A stretch of 64,000 nt of DNA from CAJINA01 sp964647585. Lineage in GTDB: Bacteria; Desulfobacterota; Desulfobacteria; Desulfobacterales; CAJINA01. Where the stretch lies: the NCBI GenBank assembly GCA_964647585.1, contig CAZYGG010000005.1, positions 31,465 through 95,464 of the forward strand, read 5' to 3'. The translations under genes were made by a program, and so were the position numbers. Each line of letters opens with the position of its first letter. The stretch's first letter is position 1. Positions 44,909 through 53,544 of the stretch are shown here, one piece after another. The notes beneath the pieces are model-generated. The model saw only the letters and a list, made by a program, of their open reading frames with translations. It had not been told where the DNA came from and made no database searches.

Positions 44909-45485
44909 GGCTGTTGCTAAATTAGAACCTTGAACCCGATTGAAGGTCTTGAAACCACTTCTAACCCCGCCGCTTGCTCTGCGACTATAAGCTATATCAA
45001 AACCCGGGAGATTCTCCCGGGTGGGGGGTGATTCTCCCGATAAAATGAGCGATGTCCCGATGGACAAAAATATCGCTTCAGGCGATAGTACTATTGTACT
45101 GGCATATTCATTTCCGGAACTGACCTGTCAATTCTACACCTGACCGAATATCGCGTATCACCATTGCCATGAAGGAACCGCGAGCAATGAAAGATTGTGC
45201 CCAGGGACCGGTATCTGCACGCCGGCGACACCTTCGCAGCGGACACCGGACCAAAGGATCGAAAACGGCTTGTAACTGCCGCAAAGCCAGGCAGAATTAC
45301 CTTGATATTACCGGCCTTGTGCGAAGCGTGCAAAGATCTGATGGCCACAGTGACTGTTTTCGGAGAGGATATTGCGACTGCGACCAACTGGATTGCCCCT
45401 GGCGGGAGCAGTGCTTTCAAAGGGTTTGATGGCATTACCGGCACACCCGGAAAAAATTAGGCCGGTAATGCGTAACGGAGGCCAT
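44909..45485. other. Intergenic region with repeat fragment and hairpin, no supported gene
   Basis: The space holds a repeat fragment (44921-44965) and a perfect 9-bp hairpin, ACCCGGGAG at 45002-45010 with CTCCCGGGT at 45014-45022, which has no U-run. Open frames exist on both strands at 45091-45460 but overlap each other, lack ribosome sites and match nothing I know. A GGAGG at 45477-45481 serves the PilZ gene. Confidence 0.5.
44921..44965 (-). repeat. Dispersed repeat, family TAGAAG, partial copy
   Basis: The reverse complement of this segment (TAGAAGTGGTTTCAAGACCT, then TCAATCGGGTTC) matches the left end of the element at 51994-52166 at about 30 of 33 positions. Confidence 0.75.
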
Positions 45486-46052
45486 ATGGAAAAAAACAAC
45501 TTTATTCATGCAAATGGAAGGCCGGCGACGTTTCCTTCCTATGCTTTTAAACTTGATCACAAGCAGCCGTCTGCAAAGCGTAAGGTTTCAGCACCGACAG
45601 TCTTACATATTTCTAAAAAACGGACTGATCGAAGGATTTACAGGCGCTATCCGGCCGTGGATGGTGCCTTCGCGCTACTACGATCGGAGGCAGCGATCAT
45701 TGACAACATTCATAAAATGACGATGGGAGATATCGCGTTTGTCGTGATGCGTTCCCACCCTGCCAAGATCGGGCAGATTGTCAATATAAGCATGGGGGGC
45801 CTGGTGTTTCAGTATGCACAGGAGGCGCAAGGATCCGCCGAACCCAGCTGCCTGGACGTCCTTCTGGCTGATTGTCGTTATTACCTCCACAATCTGAATT
45901 TTGAAATGGTTGCCGATGTTCTTTCCCCGGGTGAGTTCGAATTCAATTCAGTGAAAACCGGACTGATTTCAGTGAAATTCAAAGACCTGACCGCTGTCCA
46001 GAAAAAACAGTTAAACCACTTTCTCAAGAATCACACCAATCGCAATTCCTGA
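45486..46052 (+). CDS. PilZ domain protein
   Basis: ATG 45486 is chosen because GGAGG ends four bases upstream, giving 188 residues. The PilZ domain occupies about residues 45-185, with the basic RRIYRRYPAVDGAFA motif corresponding to RxxxR and the NISMGGLVF motif corresponding to D/NxSxxG, so cyclic di-GMP binding is expected. The first 45 residues are a basic, low-complexity lead. It may act as a small effector for the receiver/EAL and kinase proteins in this part of the genome; the partner is unknown. Confidence 0.82.
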   Translation: MEKNNFIHANGRPATFPSYAFKLDHKQPSAKRKVSAPTVLHISKKRTDRRIYRRYPAVDGAFALLRSEAAIIDNIHKMTMGDIAFVVMRSHPAKIGQIVNISMGGLVFQYAQEAQGSAEPSCLDVLLADCRYYLHNLNFEMVADVLSPGEFEFNSVKTGLISVKFKDLTAVQKKQLNHFLKNHTNRNS

Positions 46053-46151
46053 TGCGCGGCAGTATTATCCGGTGCTGAAAAAGACCGGTCGCGGGCCTGC
46101 CCCTTCTTAACGATGGCTTACCAGGCCGTTGTTACATGCCACCTCTTGCCT

Positions 46152-46316
46152 ATTTAGTGTCCATCCGTGATTGGAAATCACGGATGAACGGTGTTAGCTT
46201 TTAGCCCTTAGGTTTTAGATTAAACGTTAAAAATACAGGTTTTTACCTAATTGCTAACCGCTAACCGCCAATAGCTCCATCCTGAAATCTTGGATTTATG
46301 GATGGGCACTATTTAG
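46152..46316. repeat. Palindromic intergenic element
   Basis: The ends TAGTGTCCATCC and GGATGGGCACTA are inverted complements. Each arm itself holds a hairpin; the left one is a perfect 11-bp stem, CATCCGTGATT (46162-46172) with AATCACGGATG (46176-46186). The middle contains GCTAACCGCTAACCG, a short tandem repeat. This TCCATCCGTGATT-type element is a common dispersed sequence in related genomes. Confidence 0.75.
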
Positions 46317-46380
46317 AGTTCAGCATACTTTTTGCTACCTGTCCGTATAACGCGGGCAAATAAGGAAAGGAGGCGACCGC

Positions 46381-47079
46381 ATGAAATCTAAAAGCCGTTC
46401 CATTTTGCAGATTGTGGAAGAACAGGTGCGAAAATGGCAATATACCTCCACCGGTCCAAAAACCTCAAAACCGAAAATAACGGTTATCACTGTTTCCCGG
46501 GAGCCCGGCAGCGGCGGCAACCTCGTGGCCCGGGGGATTTCAGAGAAGCTGGGTCTGGACCTTTTCCACCAGGAGGTCATCCATGAAATGGCCCAAAGCG
46601 CCAAAGTCCACGCCCGGTTCGTGGAGACCCTGGACGAGAAGGCCATGAACGTCCTGGATGAATGGATCGCTGCGCTGGTCGATGACCGGCACCTGTGGCC
46701 CGATCAGTACCTGCAGCACCTTATGCGGGTAATCGGGACCATCGGAGAGCACGGCAGCGCCGTCATGGTGGGACGGGGTGCCAACTTCATTGTACCGCCT
46801 GAAAAACGGATGCGGATCAGGGTCATGGCGCCCCTGGATTTTCGTATCAAACATGTTGCTACAACCTTTAAAGTGTCCGCAAAGGCGGCTAAAAGACGGG
46901 TCGTCCGGACGGAGTCCGACCGGCGGGCATTTATCAGGAAATATTTCAATGCCGATATCGATGACCCTGCGAACTACGACCTGATCCTTAATACCGGCAC
47001 CATCAGTATCGATCGGGCGGTAGACGCTGTCATTGGAGCCCTGGGTATGGGCAACGTCATGGTCAGCCGGGCCGCCTGA
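46381..47079 (+). CDS. Cytidylate-kinase-like protein
   Basis: The 232-residue protein belongs to the cytidylate-kinase-like family, with the P-loop variant SREPGSGGNLVARGIS near residue 40 and VMVGRGANFIV further on. True CMP kinases have a GxSGxGKS-type loop; here a lysine at the end of the loop is absent, so the activity may differ. Many Desulfobacterota carry this family next to Usp genes. AAAGGAGG precedes the ATG. A Usp gene follows 20 bases later, suggesting an operon with a stress-related role. Confidence 0.82.
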   Translation: MKSKSRSILQIVEEQVRKWQYTSTGPKTSKPKITVITVSREPGSGGNLVARGISEKLGLDLFHQEVIHEMAQSAKVHARFVETLDEKAMNVLDEWIAALVDDRHLWPDQYLQHLMRVIGTIGEHGSAVMVGRGANFIVPPEKRMRIRVMAPLDFRIKHVATTFKVSAKAAKRRVVRTESDRRAFIRKYFNADIDDPANYDLILNTGTISIDRAVDAVIGALGMGNVMVSRAA

Positions 47080-47099
47080 CGCAAGGGAGGTGAACGGTT

Positions 47100-47522
47100 G
47101 TGGAGATAGAGAAGATATTGTTGCCGGTTGATGGTTCCGATTTTTCAGTTAAGGCTGCCGAATACGCCCTTGATTTTGTAAAATCCCGGGGCGGCGATAT
47201 CATATTGATGTACAGTCACCGGCCGTTTCCGTCATTTCTGGGGGAACCGTATTTCCAGGAAGTGCATGACAAGATTATGAACGAGGCCCGCGAGATGATG
47301 GCGCCGTTTGTCCGGATGTTTGCTGATTCCGGGATACCGGTTGATGAGAAAATTCTCGAAGGTGCACCGGGGGAAAGCATCTGCCGGGTAGCCACCATAC
47401 AAAAGTGTGACCTGATTATCATGGGGTCGCGAGGGCTTACCGATTTGAAGGGACTGTTTTTAGGGAGCGTAACGCACCGGGTTTTGTCTAGAGCGCCGTG
47501 TCCGGTCCTGGTTGTCAGATAG
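47100..47522 (+). CDS. Universal stress protein (UspA family)
   Basis: The 140-residue protein is a single Usp domain. The N-terminal IEKILLPVDGSDFSVKAAEY and C-terminal IMGSRGLTDLKGLFLGSVTH, then CPVLVVR, match the ATP-binding Usp motif G-2x-G-9x-G(S/T). It starts at GTG 47100, preceded by GGGAGG. It is cotranscribed with the kinase-like gene upstream. Function in this family is stress survival; the specific signal is unknown. Confidence 0.92.
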   Translation: MEIEKILLPVDGSDFSVKAAEYALDFVKSRGGDIILMYSHRPFPSFLGEPYFQEVHDKIMNEAREMMAPFVRMFADSGIPVDEKILEGAPGESICRVATIQKCDLIIMGSRGLTDLKGLFLGSVTHRVLSRAPCPVLVVR

Positions 47523-47689
47523 GGGACCGGTTCTAAGCGGCATCTTTTGGTCTATGCGGGAAGATGAAATCCGATATTCGGGGTTGCGGCGTTCGCCTTG
47601 AAGACCTTACAGATTTTCGGTGCTCATGGGGAGCGTTACGGCAATGTTATGAAGTAAGAAACTTGTGAGGCGCGATAATGTATGCAGGC

Positions 47690-48373
47690 TTACCCTTTGC
47701 CGTGAATCGACAGGACTTCCAGGTCTTCCGGATTGATGATCTCTATTTTTTTACCGGCTACCTTTATGAGCCCCTCGCTGCTCATTTTGGCGAAGATCCG
47801 CGACAGGGTCTCGGGGATGGTTCCCAGCAGGCTGGCCAGATGCCCTTTTGAAATCGGCAGGGTCACCTCCTGGCTGTTTCCCTGCTCGCTCGCCAGAAAG
47901 AGAAGGTAGGCGGCCAGGCGTTCCGGTACCTCCTTGAGAGAGAGGTTTTCGACCTGGACCGTGAACTGGCGCAGCCGCGAGGAAAGCACGGCCAGCATGT
48001 TGAGGGCCAGGGAGGGGTTGGCGTTGATAAGGCCGATAAAGCGGTCTTTGGGAAAAAATGCCAGGATGCTCTTGGCAAGGGCCTGGGCGTTGGCCGGGAA
48101 GGGTTTTCCGGCAAACACCGGGACCTCTCCAAAAGGTTCGCCGGGTCCGAAAATATGCAGGATCTGTTCTTTGCCCTCAAAGGAAATTTTCGATATTTTC
48201 ACTTTGCCTGCCAGAACCACGTAGAACCCGTCCCCCTCATCCCCGTCCATGAAAATGGTTTCCCCCCGGCCATAGGATTTTTCAATCGCTACCTGTTTCA
48301 GATCTGCGATGTGTTCGGACGGCAGACCATTAAAAAGAGGCACATTTTCGATGATATTCAGGCGGTTTGGCAT
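47690..48373 (-). CDS. hcpR: Crp/Fnr-family regulator, probable HcpR
   Basis: ATG 48373 is chosen because GGAGG lies upstream, giving 227 residues. The cyclic-nucleotide-binding-like domain (about 10-140) has the GEPFGEVPVFAG segment, followed by a helical linker and a Crp-type helix-turn-helix (PISKGHLASLLGTIPETLSRIF in two halves: ISKGHLASLLG, TIPETLSRIF). It has no Fnr-type cysteine cluster. It is divergent from hcp, with a TTGAC-N4-GTCAA palindrome between them. In sulfate reducers HcpR controls hcp and nitrosative-stress genes, so the assignment follows from both family and context. Confidence 0.87.
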   Translation of the reverse strand: MPNRLNIIENVPLFNGLPSEHIADLKQVAIEKSYGRGETIFMDGDEGDGFYVVLAGKVKISKISFEGKEQILHIFGPGEPFGEVPVFAGKPFPANAQALAKSILAFFPKDRFIGLINANPSLALNMLAVLSSRLRQFTVQVENLSLKEVPERLAAYLLFLASEQGNSQEVTLPISKGHLASLLGTIPETLSRIFAKMSSEGLIKVAGKKIEIINPEDLEVLSIHGKG

Positions 48374-48408
48374 GGTTCCTCCAGGTTTTTTGGAAAATAT
48401 CACCCGAT

Positions 48409-48424
48409 CTTGACATAAGTCAAG
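48409..48424. promoter_or_regulatory. HcpR-type operator between hcpR and hcp
   Basis: CTTGACATAAGTCAAG has perfect 6-bp inverted arms (CTTGAC / GTCAAG) around four bases, the spacing of a Crp/Fnr-family site. It lies 36 bases before the hcpR start and 101 before the hcp start, so it could serve either or both. Confidence 0.8.
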
Positions 48425-48524
48425 GATGGCTTACGGTGATTAAGGTAGGTTGCCATTTAAAGTGAGCAGAAAATAGATGATTAACAGCGTTTCAAATAAT
48501 GATAACCCAATACAGGAGGCGAGT

Positions 48525-50132
48525 ATGTTTTGTTTTCAATGTGAACAGACGGCAAAAGGCGAAGGTTGTACGAAAATTGGTGTTTGCGGTAAAACCCCGG
48601 AAGTTGCGGCGCTACAGGATCTGCTGATCCATGCCGTGAAAAGATTGAGCGTATACGCGTTGGCCGCCCGGGAAAAAGGCGGCGTGGATGCCGAAATCAA
48701 CCGTTTTACCTGTGAGGCAATTTTCTCGACCCTTACCAATGTCGATTTTGATCCGGCCCGTTTTTTTACCCTTATCAATGACGCCCAGCGTTATACCGGT
48801 CAATTAATGGAAAAGACTGGCGACGTGGCCGGTGCGCCCGACTTTACGCCGGCCGATTCGGTTGCCGGAATGGTGGCCCAGGGTGAGGCGGTTGGTATCA
48901 AGTCCGATCCGGGTATCGACGCCGATATCCTGTCCCTGCGGGAACTTTTGATCTACGGTCTGAAAGGACTGGCGGCTTACGCGGACCATGCCGCCATTCT
49001 CGGGCAGGAAGATGAAGCGGTTTATGCCTTTGTCCATGAAGCCATGGCGGCGACTCTCAACAAGGACCTCGGGGTGGATGAATACGTGGGGCTGGCCCTG
49101 AAGTGCGGCGAGGTGAATATCCGCGCCATGCAGCTGCTGGATGCCGCCAACACAGGGACCTACGGGCACCCCGTGCCGACCAGCGTACCCCTGGGTGCCA
49201 AAGCCGGCAAGGCCATCCTTGTTTCCGGCCACGACCTCAAGGACCTGGAAGATCTTCTGAAACAAACTGAAGGCAAGGGTATCAATGTCTACACCCATGG
49301 TGAGATGCTGCCGTGTCACGGCTATCCCGAACTGAAAAAGTACAGTCATTTTTACGGCCACTACGGAACTGCCTGGCAGAACCAGGCCAAGGAATTCGCC
49401 GCGTTTCCCGGGGCCATCCTGATGACCACCAACTGTATCCAGAAGCCGCGGGAAAGCTACAGCGACAACATCTTTACCACCGGATTGGTTGGCTGGCCGG
49501 GGGTTGCCCATATCGCGGACAAGGATTTTACCCCCGTGATTGAAAAAGCGCTGGCACTGCCGGGATTCGATGCAGACGTGGAAGGTAAATCCGTCATGGT
49601 CGGTTTTGCCCGCAACGCCGTGCTGGGCGTGGCCGACAAGGTGATTGAGGCTGTCAAGGGTAAAGCCCTGCGCCACTTTTTCCTGGTGGGCGGCTGCGAC
49701 GGCGCCAAACCGGGGCGGAACTACTATACCGAACTCGTCGAAAAAATTCCTGAGGACTGCGTGGTGCTGACCCTGGCCTGCGGCAAGTTTCGCTTTTTCG
49801 ACAAAGAACTCGGCGATATCGGCGGCATTCCCCGCCTGCTGGACATCGGCCAGTGCAATGATGCCTATTCGGCGGTCCAGATTGCGGTGGCCCTGGCCGG
49901 TGCGTTTGAGTGCGAGGTGAATGACCTGCCGCTGTCCATGGTGCTTTCCTGGTACGAGCAGAAGGCCTGTGTCATCCTGCTGAGTCTCCTGCACCTCGGG
50001 ATCAAGGATATCAGGCTCGGGCCAACACTGCCGGCATTTATTACACCCAATGTACTTGACGTACTGGTGAAGAATTTCAATATTATGCCCATATCAACGG
50101 TCGATGAAGACCTCAAGGCGATGCTTGGATAA
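48525..50132 (+). CDS. hcp: Hybrid cluster protein (hydroxylamine reductase / NO detoxification)
   Basis: ATG 48525 follows AGGAGG and gives 535 residues; an earlier in-frame ATG at 48477 is not needed. The N-terminus MFCFQCEQTAKGEGCTKIGV carries the four-cysteine Fe-S motif CX2CX8CX5C of class I Hcp found in strict anaerobes. The hybrid-cluster ligands are spread through the second half (for example TNCIQKP, GGCDGAKPGRNYY and LTLACGKFRF). It reduces NO or hydroxylamine and protects against nitrosative stress. A 10-bp hairpin follows the stop. The HD and ferredoxin-like genes downstream may belong to the same regulon. Confidence 0.96.
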   Translation: MFCFQCEQTAKGEGCTKIGVCGKTPEVAALQDLLIHAVKRLSVYALAAREKGGVDAEINRFTCEAIFSTLTNVDFDPARFFTLINDAQRYTGQLMEKTGDVAGAPDFTPADSVAGMVAQGEAVGIKSDPGIDADILSLRELLIYGLKGLAAYADHAAILGQEDEAVYAFVHEAMAATLNKDLGVDEYVGLALKCGEVNIRAMQLLDAANTGTYGHPVPTSVPLGAKAGKAILVSGHDLKDLEDLLKQTEGKGINVYTHGEMLPCHGYPELKKYSHFYGHYGTAWQNQAKEFAAFPGAILMTTNCIQKPRESYSDNIFTTGLVGWPGVAHIADKDFTPVIEKALALPGFDADVEGKSVMVGFARNAVLGVADKVIEAVKGKALRHFFLVGGCDGAKPGRNYYTELVEKIPEDCVVLTLACGKFRFFDKELGDIGGIPRLLDIGQCNDAYSAVQIAVALAGAFECEVNDLPLSMVLSWYEQKACVILLSLLHLGIKDIRLGPTLPAFITPNVLDVLVKNFNIMPISTVDEDLKAMLG

Positions 50133-50151
50133 ACCTGTAAACCCAGCGTCT

Positions 50152-50176
50152 GCTCCCCGTCAACACGACGGGGAGC
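50152..50176 (+). terminator. Hairpin after hcp
   Basis: GCTCCCCGTC and GACGGGGAGC form a perfect 10-bp stem around AACAC, 19 bases after the stop. There is no clear U-run, so it may be a weak or Rho-assisted terminator. The repeat-related TTTTGAGATAGCTTCTA follows at 50204-50220. Confidence 0.55.
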
Positions 50177-50203
50177 GGAACGACTGTTTGGACCAGAAGA
50201 CTT

Positions 50204-50220
50204 TTTTGAGATAGCTTCTA
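50204..50220 (+). repeat. Dispersed repeat, family TAGAAG, short copy
   Basis: TTTTGAGATAGCTTCTA matches the right arm of the palindrome at 58968-59007 (TTTTGAGATGTCTTCTA) and the fragment at 60842-60858. Confidence 0.65.
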
Positions 50221-50247
50221 GCAAAGGCGGACGGCAGGAGGTAAACT

Positions 50248-50976
50248 ATGAAATGCCCAGGACAGGATACCCAATACTGGAAACCCGGCGCGATCTACGA
50301 TGCAAAATGCCCGGAGTGTGAACATGTGGTTGAATTTTTCAAGGATGACACAACCCGTAAATGCCCGCATTGCGGTCACCGCTTCATCAATCCCGAGTTG
50401 GACTTCGGGTGTGCCTCCTACTGTCAGTTTGCCGAACAGTGCATCGGGAACCTTCCTCCGGAACTGCTCGCCCAGAAAGAAGATTTACTGAAAGACCGGG
50501 TGGCGATTGAAATGAAAAAATATTTTCGGGCTGACTTTAGAAGAATCAGTCATGCAGGGCGGGTTGCCCGCTACGCGGACCGCATCGGGAAAAACGAAAA
50601 CGGTAATCTGGCCATAATACTAACCGCATCCTATCTGCATGATATCGGCATTCTGGAAGCTGAGAAGAAGCATAACGGCGCGGGTCCGGAACACCATGAA
50701 CAGGAAGGTGTCCCGATAGCCCGGGACATTCTTGAAAAACTGGGGGCCCCCGAGCCACTTGTTGCGGCGGTTTGCGATATCGTGGGTCATCACCATCATC
50801 CCCGGGAGGAAGAGAGCCTGGAATTTAAAGCGGTATATGATGCGGATTTGATCGCGAACCTGGAAAGCGAGTTCCAGGAGAACCCGGTGGAAAAAAGCCA
50901 GATCAGGGACATGATCAAAAAATCCTTCCTGACCAGTGGCGGGAAAAACGAGGCCCTAAAAGTCCTTTGCCGGTGA
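50248..50976 (+). CDS. Zinc-ribbon / HD-domain protein
   Basis: The 242-residue protein starts with a zinc ribbon (AKCPECEHVVEFF and KCPHCGHRF), then FGCASYCQFAEQCIGNLPPEL, and ends with an HD-type metal-dependent phosphohydrolase domain (about 85-225) with ISHAGRVARYA, YLHDIGI and VGHHHHP supplying metal-binding His/Asp residues. AGGAGG precedes the ATG. This family is often encoded beside hcp in sulfate reducers. A nucleotide substrate is likely, but the reaction is unknown. Confidence 0.85.
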   Translation: MKCPGQDTQYWKPGAIYDAKCPECEHVVEFFKDDTTRKCPHCGHRFINPELDFGCASYCQFAEQCIGNLPPELLAQKEDLLKDRVAIEMKKYFRADFRRISHAGRVARYADRIGKNENGNLAIILTASYLHDIGILEAEKKHNGAGPEHHEQEGVPIARDILEKLGAPEPLVAAVCDIVGHHHHPREEESLEFKAVYDADLIANLESEFQENPVEKSQIRDMIKKSFLTSGGKNEALKVLCR

Positions 50977-50995
50977 TCAGCCCGTTGCGCTTCAA

Positions 50996-51067
50996 ATTAG
51001 AACCTATCTCAAGAAACGGATTTTGGTTCCCCGCAGATAGGGCGCGGGACCTGCGATAAAATCAAGG
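50996..51067 (+). repeat. Dispersed repeat, family TAGAAG, in the leader of the ferredoxin-like gene
   Basis: TTAGAACCTATCTCAAGAAA and the following CGGATTTTG match the palindrome at 58968-59007, while GGTTCCCCGC then GCGCGGGACCTGCGA match the middle of the element at 51994-52166. It therefore joins the two halves of the repeat family. It ends just before the ATG at 51076, so the ribosome site of that gene lies within it. Confidence 0.65.
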
Positions 51068-51075
51068 AAAATAGC

Positions 51076-51828
51076 ATGAAAGTGAAAAGAAAAATAATTC
51101 AGATTGACGAGGAACTCTGTGACGGCTGTGGTCAGTGTGTGCCTTCCTGTGCGGAAGGTTCGCTGCAGATTGTTGACGGAAAGGCCAAAGTCGTGGCGGA
51201 TAACCTGTGTGACGGCCTGGGCGCCTGTCTGGGCGAATGTCCCCAGGGTGCCCTGCAGATCATCGAGCGGGAGGCTGAGGAATTTGATGAGGCCGCCGTG
51301 GAGGCCTTCCTGGCCGAAAAGGCCCGGGACGAAGCCGCCCAGGCTCCCCAAACGGAACCTTGCGGGTGCCCTTCGGCCCAGATAACGACCTTTCAGCCGC
51401 TGGGGTCCTGTGAACAGGCCAATGTGCCCAGGGCCACCGGGGGATCATCCGCTCTGAGCCACTGGCCGGTACAGATTCACCTGGTACCGCCGACGGCACC
51501 CTTTCTGAAGGGAGCGGATCTTCTGGTGGCGGCTGACTGTACCCCCTTTGCCTACCCTGATTTCCACGGGACCCTTTTGAAAGACCGGGTCCTGATGATT
51601 GGTTGCCCGAAATTTGATGATGCCCAGGCGTATATCGATAAATTTACTGCCATATTCAGGGATGCCGGCATCCGGAGCATTACCACGGTCATGATGGAAG
51701 TCCCCTGCTGCTCGAGTCTCACCGGGATTATCCGGAAGGCCCTGGCAGACGCTAAAGCGGATATTCCCGTGGAAGAGGTCATCATCAGCACCCGCGGCAC
51801 CCTGCTTGAGGACCGGAAAATATCTTGA
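51076..51828 (+). CDS. 4Fe-4S ferredoxin-domain protein of the Hcp neighbourhood
   Basis: The 250-residue protein begins with a two-cluster ferredoxin domain (CDGCGQCVPSC and the modified CDGLGACLGEC, where the second cysteine of the second motif is replaced by leucine). An acidic linker follows, then a C-terminal region with GSCEQANVP, AADCTPFAYPDFH, IGCPKFDD and EVPCCSSLTGI, conserved cysteines of a family commonly encoded with hcp. It may be the electron donor to Hcp. AAGGAAAA lies upstream of the ATG. A good terminator follows at 51940-51960. Confidence 0.85.
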   Translation: MKVKRKIIQIDEELCDGCGQCVPSCAEGSLQIVDGKAKVVADNLCDGLGACLGECPQGALQIIEREAEEFDEAAVEAFLAEKARDEAAQAPQTEPCGCPSAQITTFQPLGSCEQANVPRATGGSSALSHWPVQIHLVPPTAPFLKGADLLVAADCTPFAYPDFHGTLLKDRVLMIGCPKFDDAQAYIDKFTAIFRDAGIRSITTVMMEVPCCSSLTGIIRKALADAKADIPVEEVIISTRGTLLEDRKIS

Positions 51829-51939
51829 TGATGGTAAGGTTTCAAGGCTGAAGACTGAAGGCCGAAGGTTAGGTATTATCTGTCGTACCGGAGGTTGGGA
51901 TAAAGGCCATTCGGGTATATCTACCCGCATTAATGAAAG

Positions 51940-51960
51940 ACCCGGCAAAGCCGGGTTTTT
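51940..51960 (+). terminator. Rho-independent terminator after the ferredoxin-like gene
   Basis: ACCCGGC and GCCGGGT form a perfect 7-bp stem with an AAA loop, followed by TTTT. It should end the hcp-HD-ferredoxin transcripts. A small hairpin with CGGGTA/TACCCG arms lies just before it. Confidence 0.88.
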
Positions 51961-51993
51961 CAGGTTCTTCCTACAGTCTAAACCCCTATTGCA

Positions 51994-52166
51994 TAGAAGC
52001 GGTTTCAAAACCTTCAATCGGGTTCCCCGCAAAAAGCGCGGGATCTACGACAAGTCAAGGCGGCCGCGAGGTTCAAACCGGAGGAATACATCATTTATTT
52101 CGAGGATTTGAACCGAGCGCCCAACGCCGAGATTGGGCCCGCGGGGAGGCTTTGAAACCACTTCTA
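51994..52166. repeat. Dispersed repeat, family TAGAAG, long copy
   Basis: The ends TAGAAGCGGTTTCAAAACCT and AGGCTTTGAAACCACTTCTA are inverted complements at 18 of 20 positions. The interior contains GGTTCCCCGC and GCGCGGGATCTACGA, shared with 50996-51067. The element reaches to within 10 bases of the stop of the convergent radical SAM gene. Confidence 0.75.
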
Positions 52167-52175
52167 ATAGCCTAT

Positions 52176-53465
52176 TTACTGCAGACACTGCATGAGCCCC
52201 ATGCACCAGGGGCAATCCCCGCACGGTACCTCCATGGCGAAACAATCATATTCAAAATCTTCGTTTGAAATAAGGTCACACGGACCCACATTGCAGTTAC
52301 TGCAGTAGGGGAAGTCGTAGTTGGCGACTTCTTTGCGGAAATCTACGAAGGTCGGCGTGTTCCATATTTCCAGAATATCCTGATCGGGTACCCGTCCGAA
52401 AGCATCAAACGCCACCGGTTTCGCGCGGCCGTCAAAGAAGCATTTATACCGATGCCAGAGCATATAGCATGGATAGATGCGCCCGTCCCAAGCCAGGAAA
52501 ACACTCTTGTTTTGAACGAATTCACATTGCCGCTCAAAACGGGGATGCAGGGCCGGTAGTTCCAGTTCCAGGTCATATTTGTCAGCGCATCTTTGAGCCT
52601 GTGTAAAGACAGATTCTACCTGCCGGGAGAGCTGCCCATCAAACGCCAGCAGCTTTCTGAAGTGAAAGGGGATCTGCCGCTCAGTCGCCTCTGAAATCAT
52701 TGCCTCCACGAAAGTGATGAGTTCCTGTTCGCGTGCCGAACGAATGTATTTCCAGCGAACCGACAAATACTCTTCCAGATCAAGGCCGCGCGAACGGGCG
52801 GCCGCCTGCTGTTCACGAAAAAATCGTATGGAAGCATCGGTATTGGCGGTGTAAAGTATCTCATCCTTGACAGCTTCATCATACGGCAGCATCTGGCTGA
52901 CAATAGCAAAGGTGGCTCCGTTCAAGGCTGCCTGTTCAAGGGCCCGGGGCAGCTGGGTCAGATTGTTTTGCATCAGCACATATTCAATGCCGAGCTGAAC
53001 CGGCCTGGACTTAGGGGTTTTTCTGGCCCGGCCAACGGCCCTGAAAGCGTTTTCAATGTGTGTCATCTCAGCGCCGCTGCGATTCTCGCGCAGGGTGTCG
53101 GCACTGGCACCGTCCATGGAGATGCAGATTCGGTCGAGGCCGGCTGAGATCAGGCTTGCGGCCCGGCTGTCATCTAAAAGGTGACCGTTGGTTTGCAGGC
53201 CGATCAAGCTTTCAGCGGGGAGGCTTGACCGGGTGGCCGCTATCATCTGTTCAAGTTCCGGGTGAAGCAAGGGCTCGCCAATGCCTGAAAAGACAACCGT
53301 ATCGAGATGGGTAAAGATCGGGGAAAGCTCCTGGAAACGCTTGCTATCAAGGAACCCCTCCACAATCCCATTGTCGCGGCTCTGTTTTACACACATCCGG
53401 CACTTCAGATTGCAATGGGTTGTCGGTTCAACGAAGAGTTTTGCGGGGTATGTCGGGGTGTGCAT
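52176..53465 (-). CDS. Radical SAM/SPASM protein, resembling tungsten-oxidoreductase maturases
   Basis: The 429-residue protein has a radical SAM motif CNLKCRMC near residue 18 (EPTTHCNLKCRMCVKQ), a SAM-binding FSGIGEPLLHPEL, and a C-terminal SPASM-type cluster region with CEFVQNKSVFLAWDGRIYPC, then YCSNCNVGPCDL and CGDCPWCMGLMQC. The opening and the closing cysteine string resemble the maturases that accompany aldehyde ferredoxin oxidoreductases of the tungsten family. No such oxidoreductase lies in the window, so the partner is either elsewhere or different. GTACCCGAACC lies upstream without a strong ribosome site. Confidence 0.83.
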   Translation of the reverse strand: MHTPTYPAKLFVEPTTHCNLKCRMCVKQSRDNGIVEGFLDSKRFQELSPIFTHLDTVVFSGIGEPLLHPELEQMIAATRSSLPAESLIGLQTNGHLLDDSRAASLISAGLDRICISMDGASADTLRENRSGAEMTHIENAFRAVGRARKTPKSRPVQLGIEYVLMQNNLTQLPRALEQAALNGATFAIVSQMLPYDEAVKDEILYTANTDASIRFFREQQAAARSRGLDLEEYLSVRWKYIRSAREQELITFVEAMISEATERQIPFHFRKLLAFDGQLSRQVESVFTQAQRCADKYDLELELPALHPRFERQCEFVQNKSVFLAWDGRIYPCYMLWHRYKCFFDGRAKPVAFDAFGRVPDQDILEIWNTPTFVDFRKEVANYDFPYCSNCNVGPCDLISNEDFEYDCFAMEVPCGDCPWCMGLMQCLQ

Positions 53466-53544
53466 GGTTCGGGTACCTGAATTTGTTTTTGCCTGCAGTC
53501 TATCTCAAAGAGAAGGTTGTTTCCTTGACTTAGGATAAGTTCAT

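Noticed and set aside
45091..45460. Overlapping frames on both strands (117 codons minus, 87 codons plus)
   Set aside because: They compete for the same bases, lack ribosome sites and show no family words; the region is treated as intergenic.
48804..49994. 396-codon minus-strand frame
   Set aside because: It is antisense to hcp, whose metal-ligand motifs are intact.
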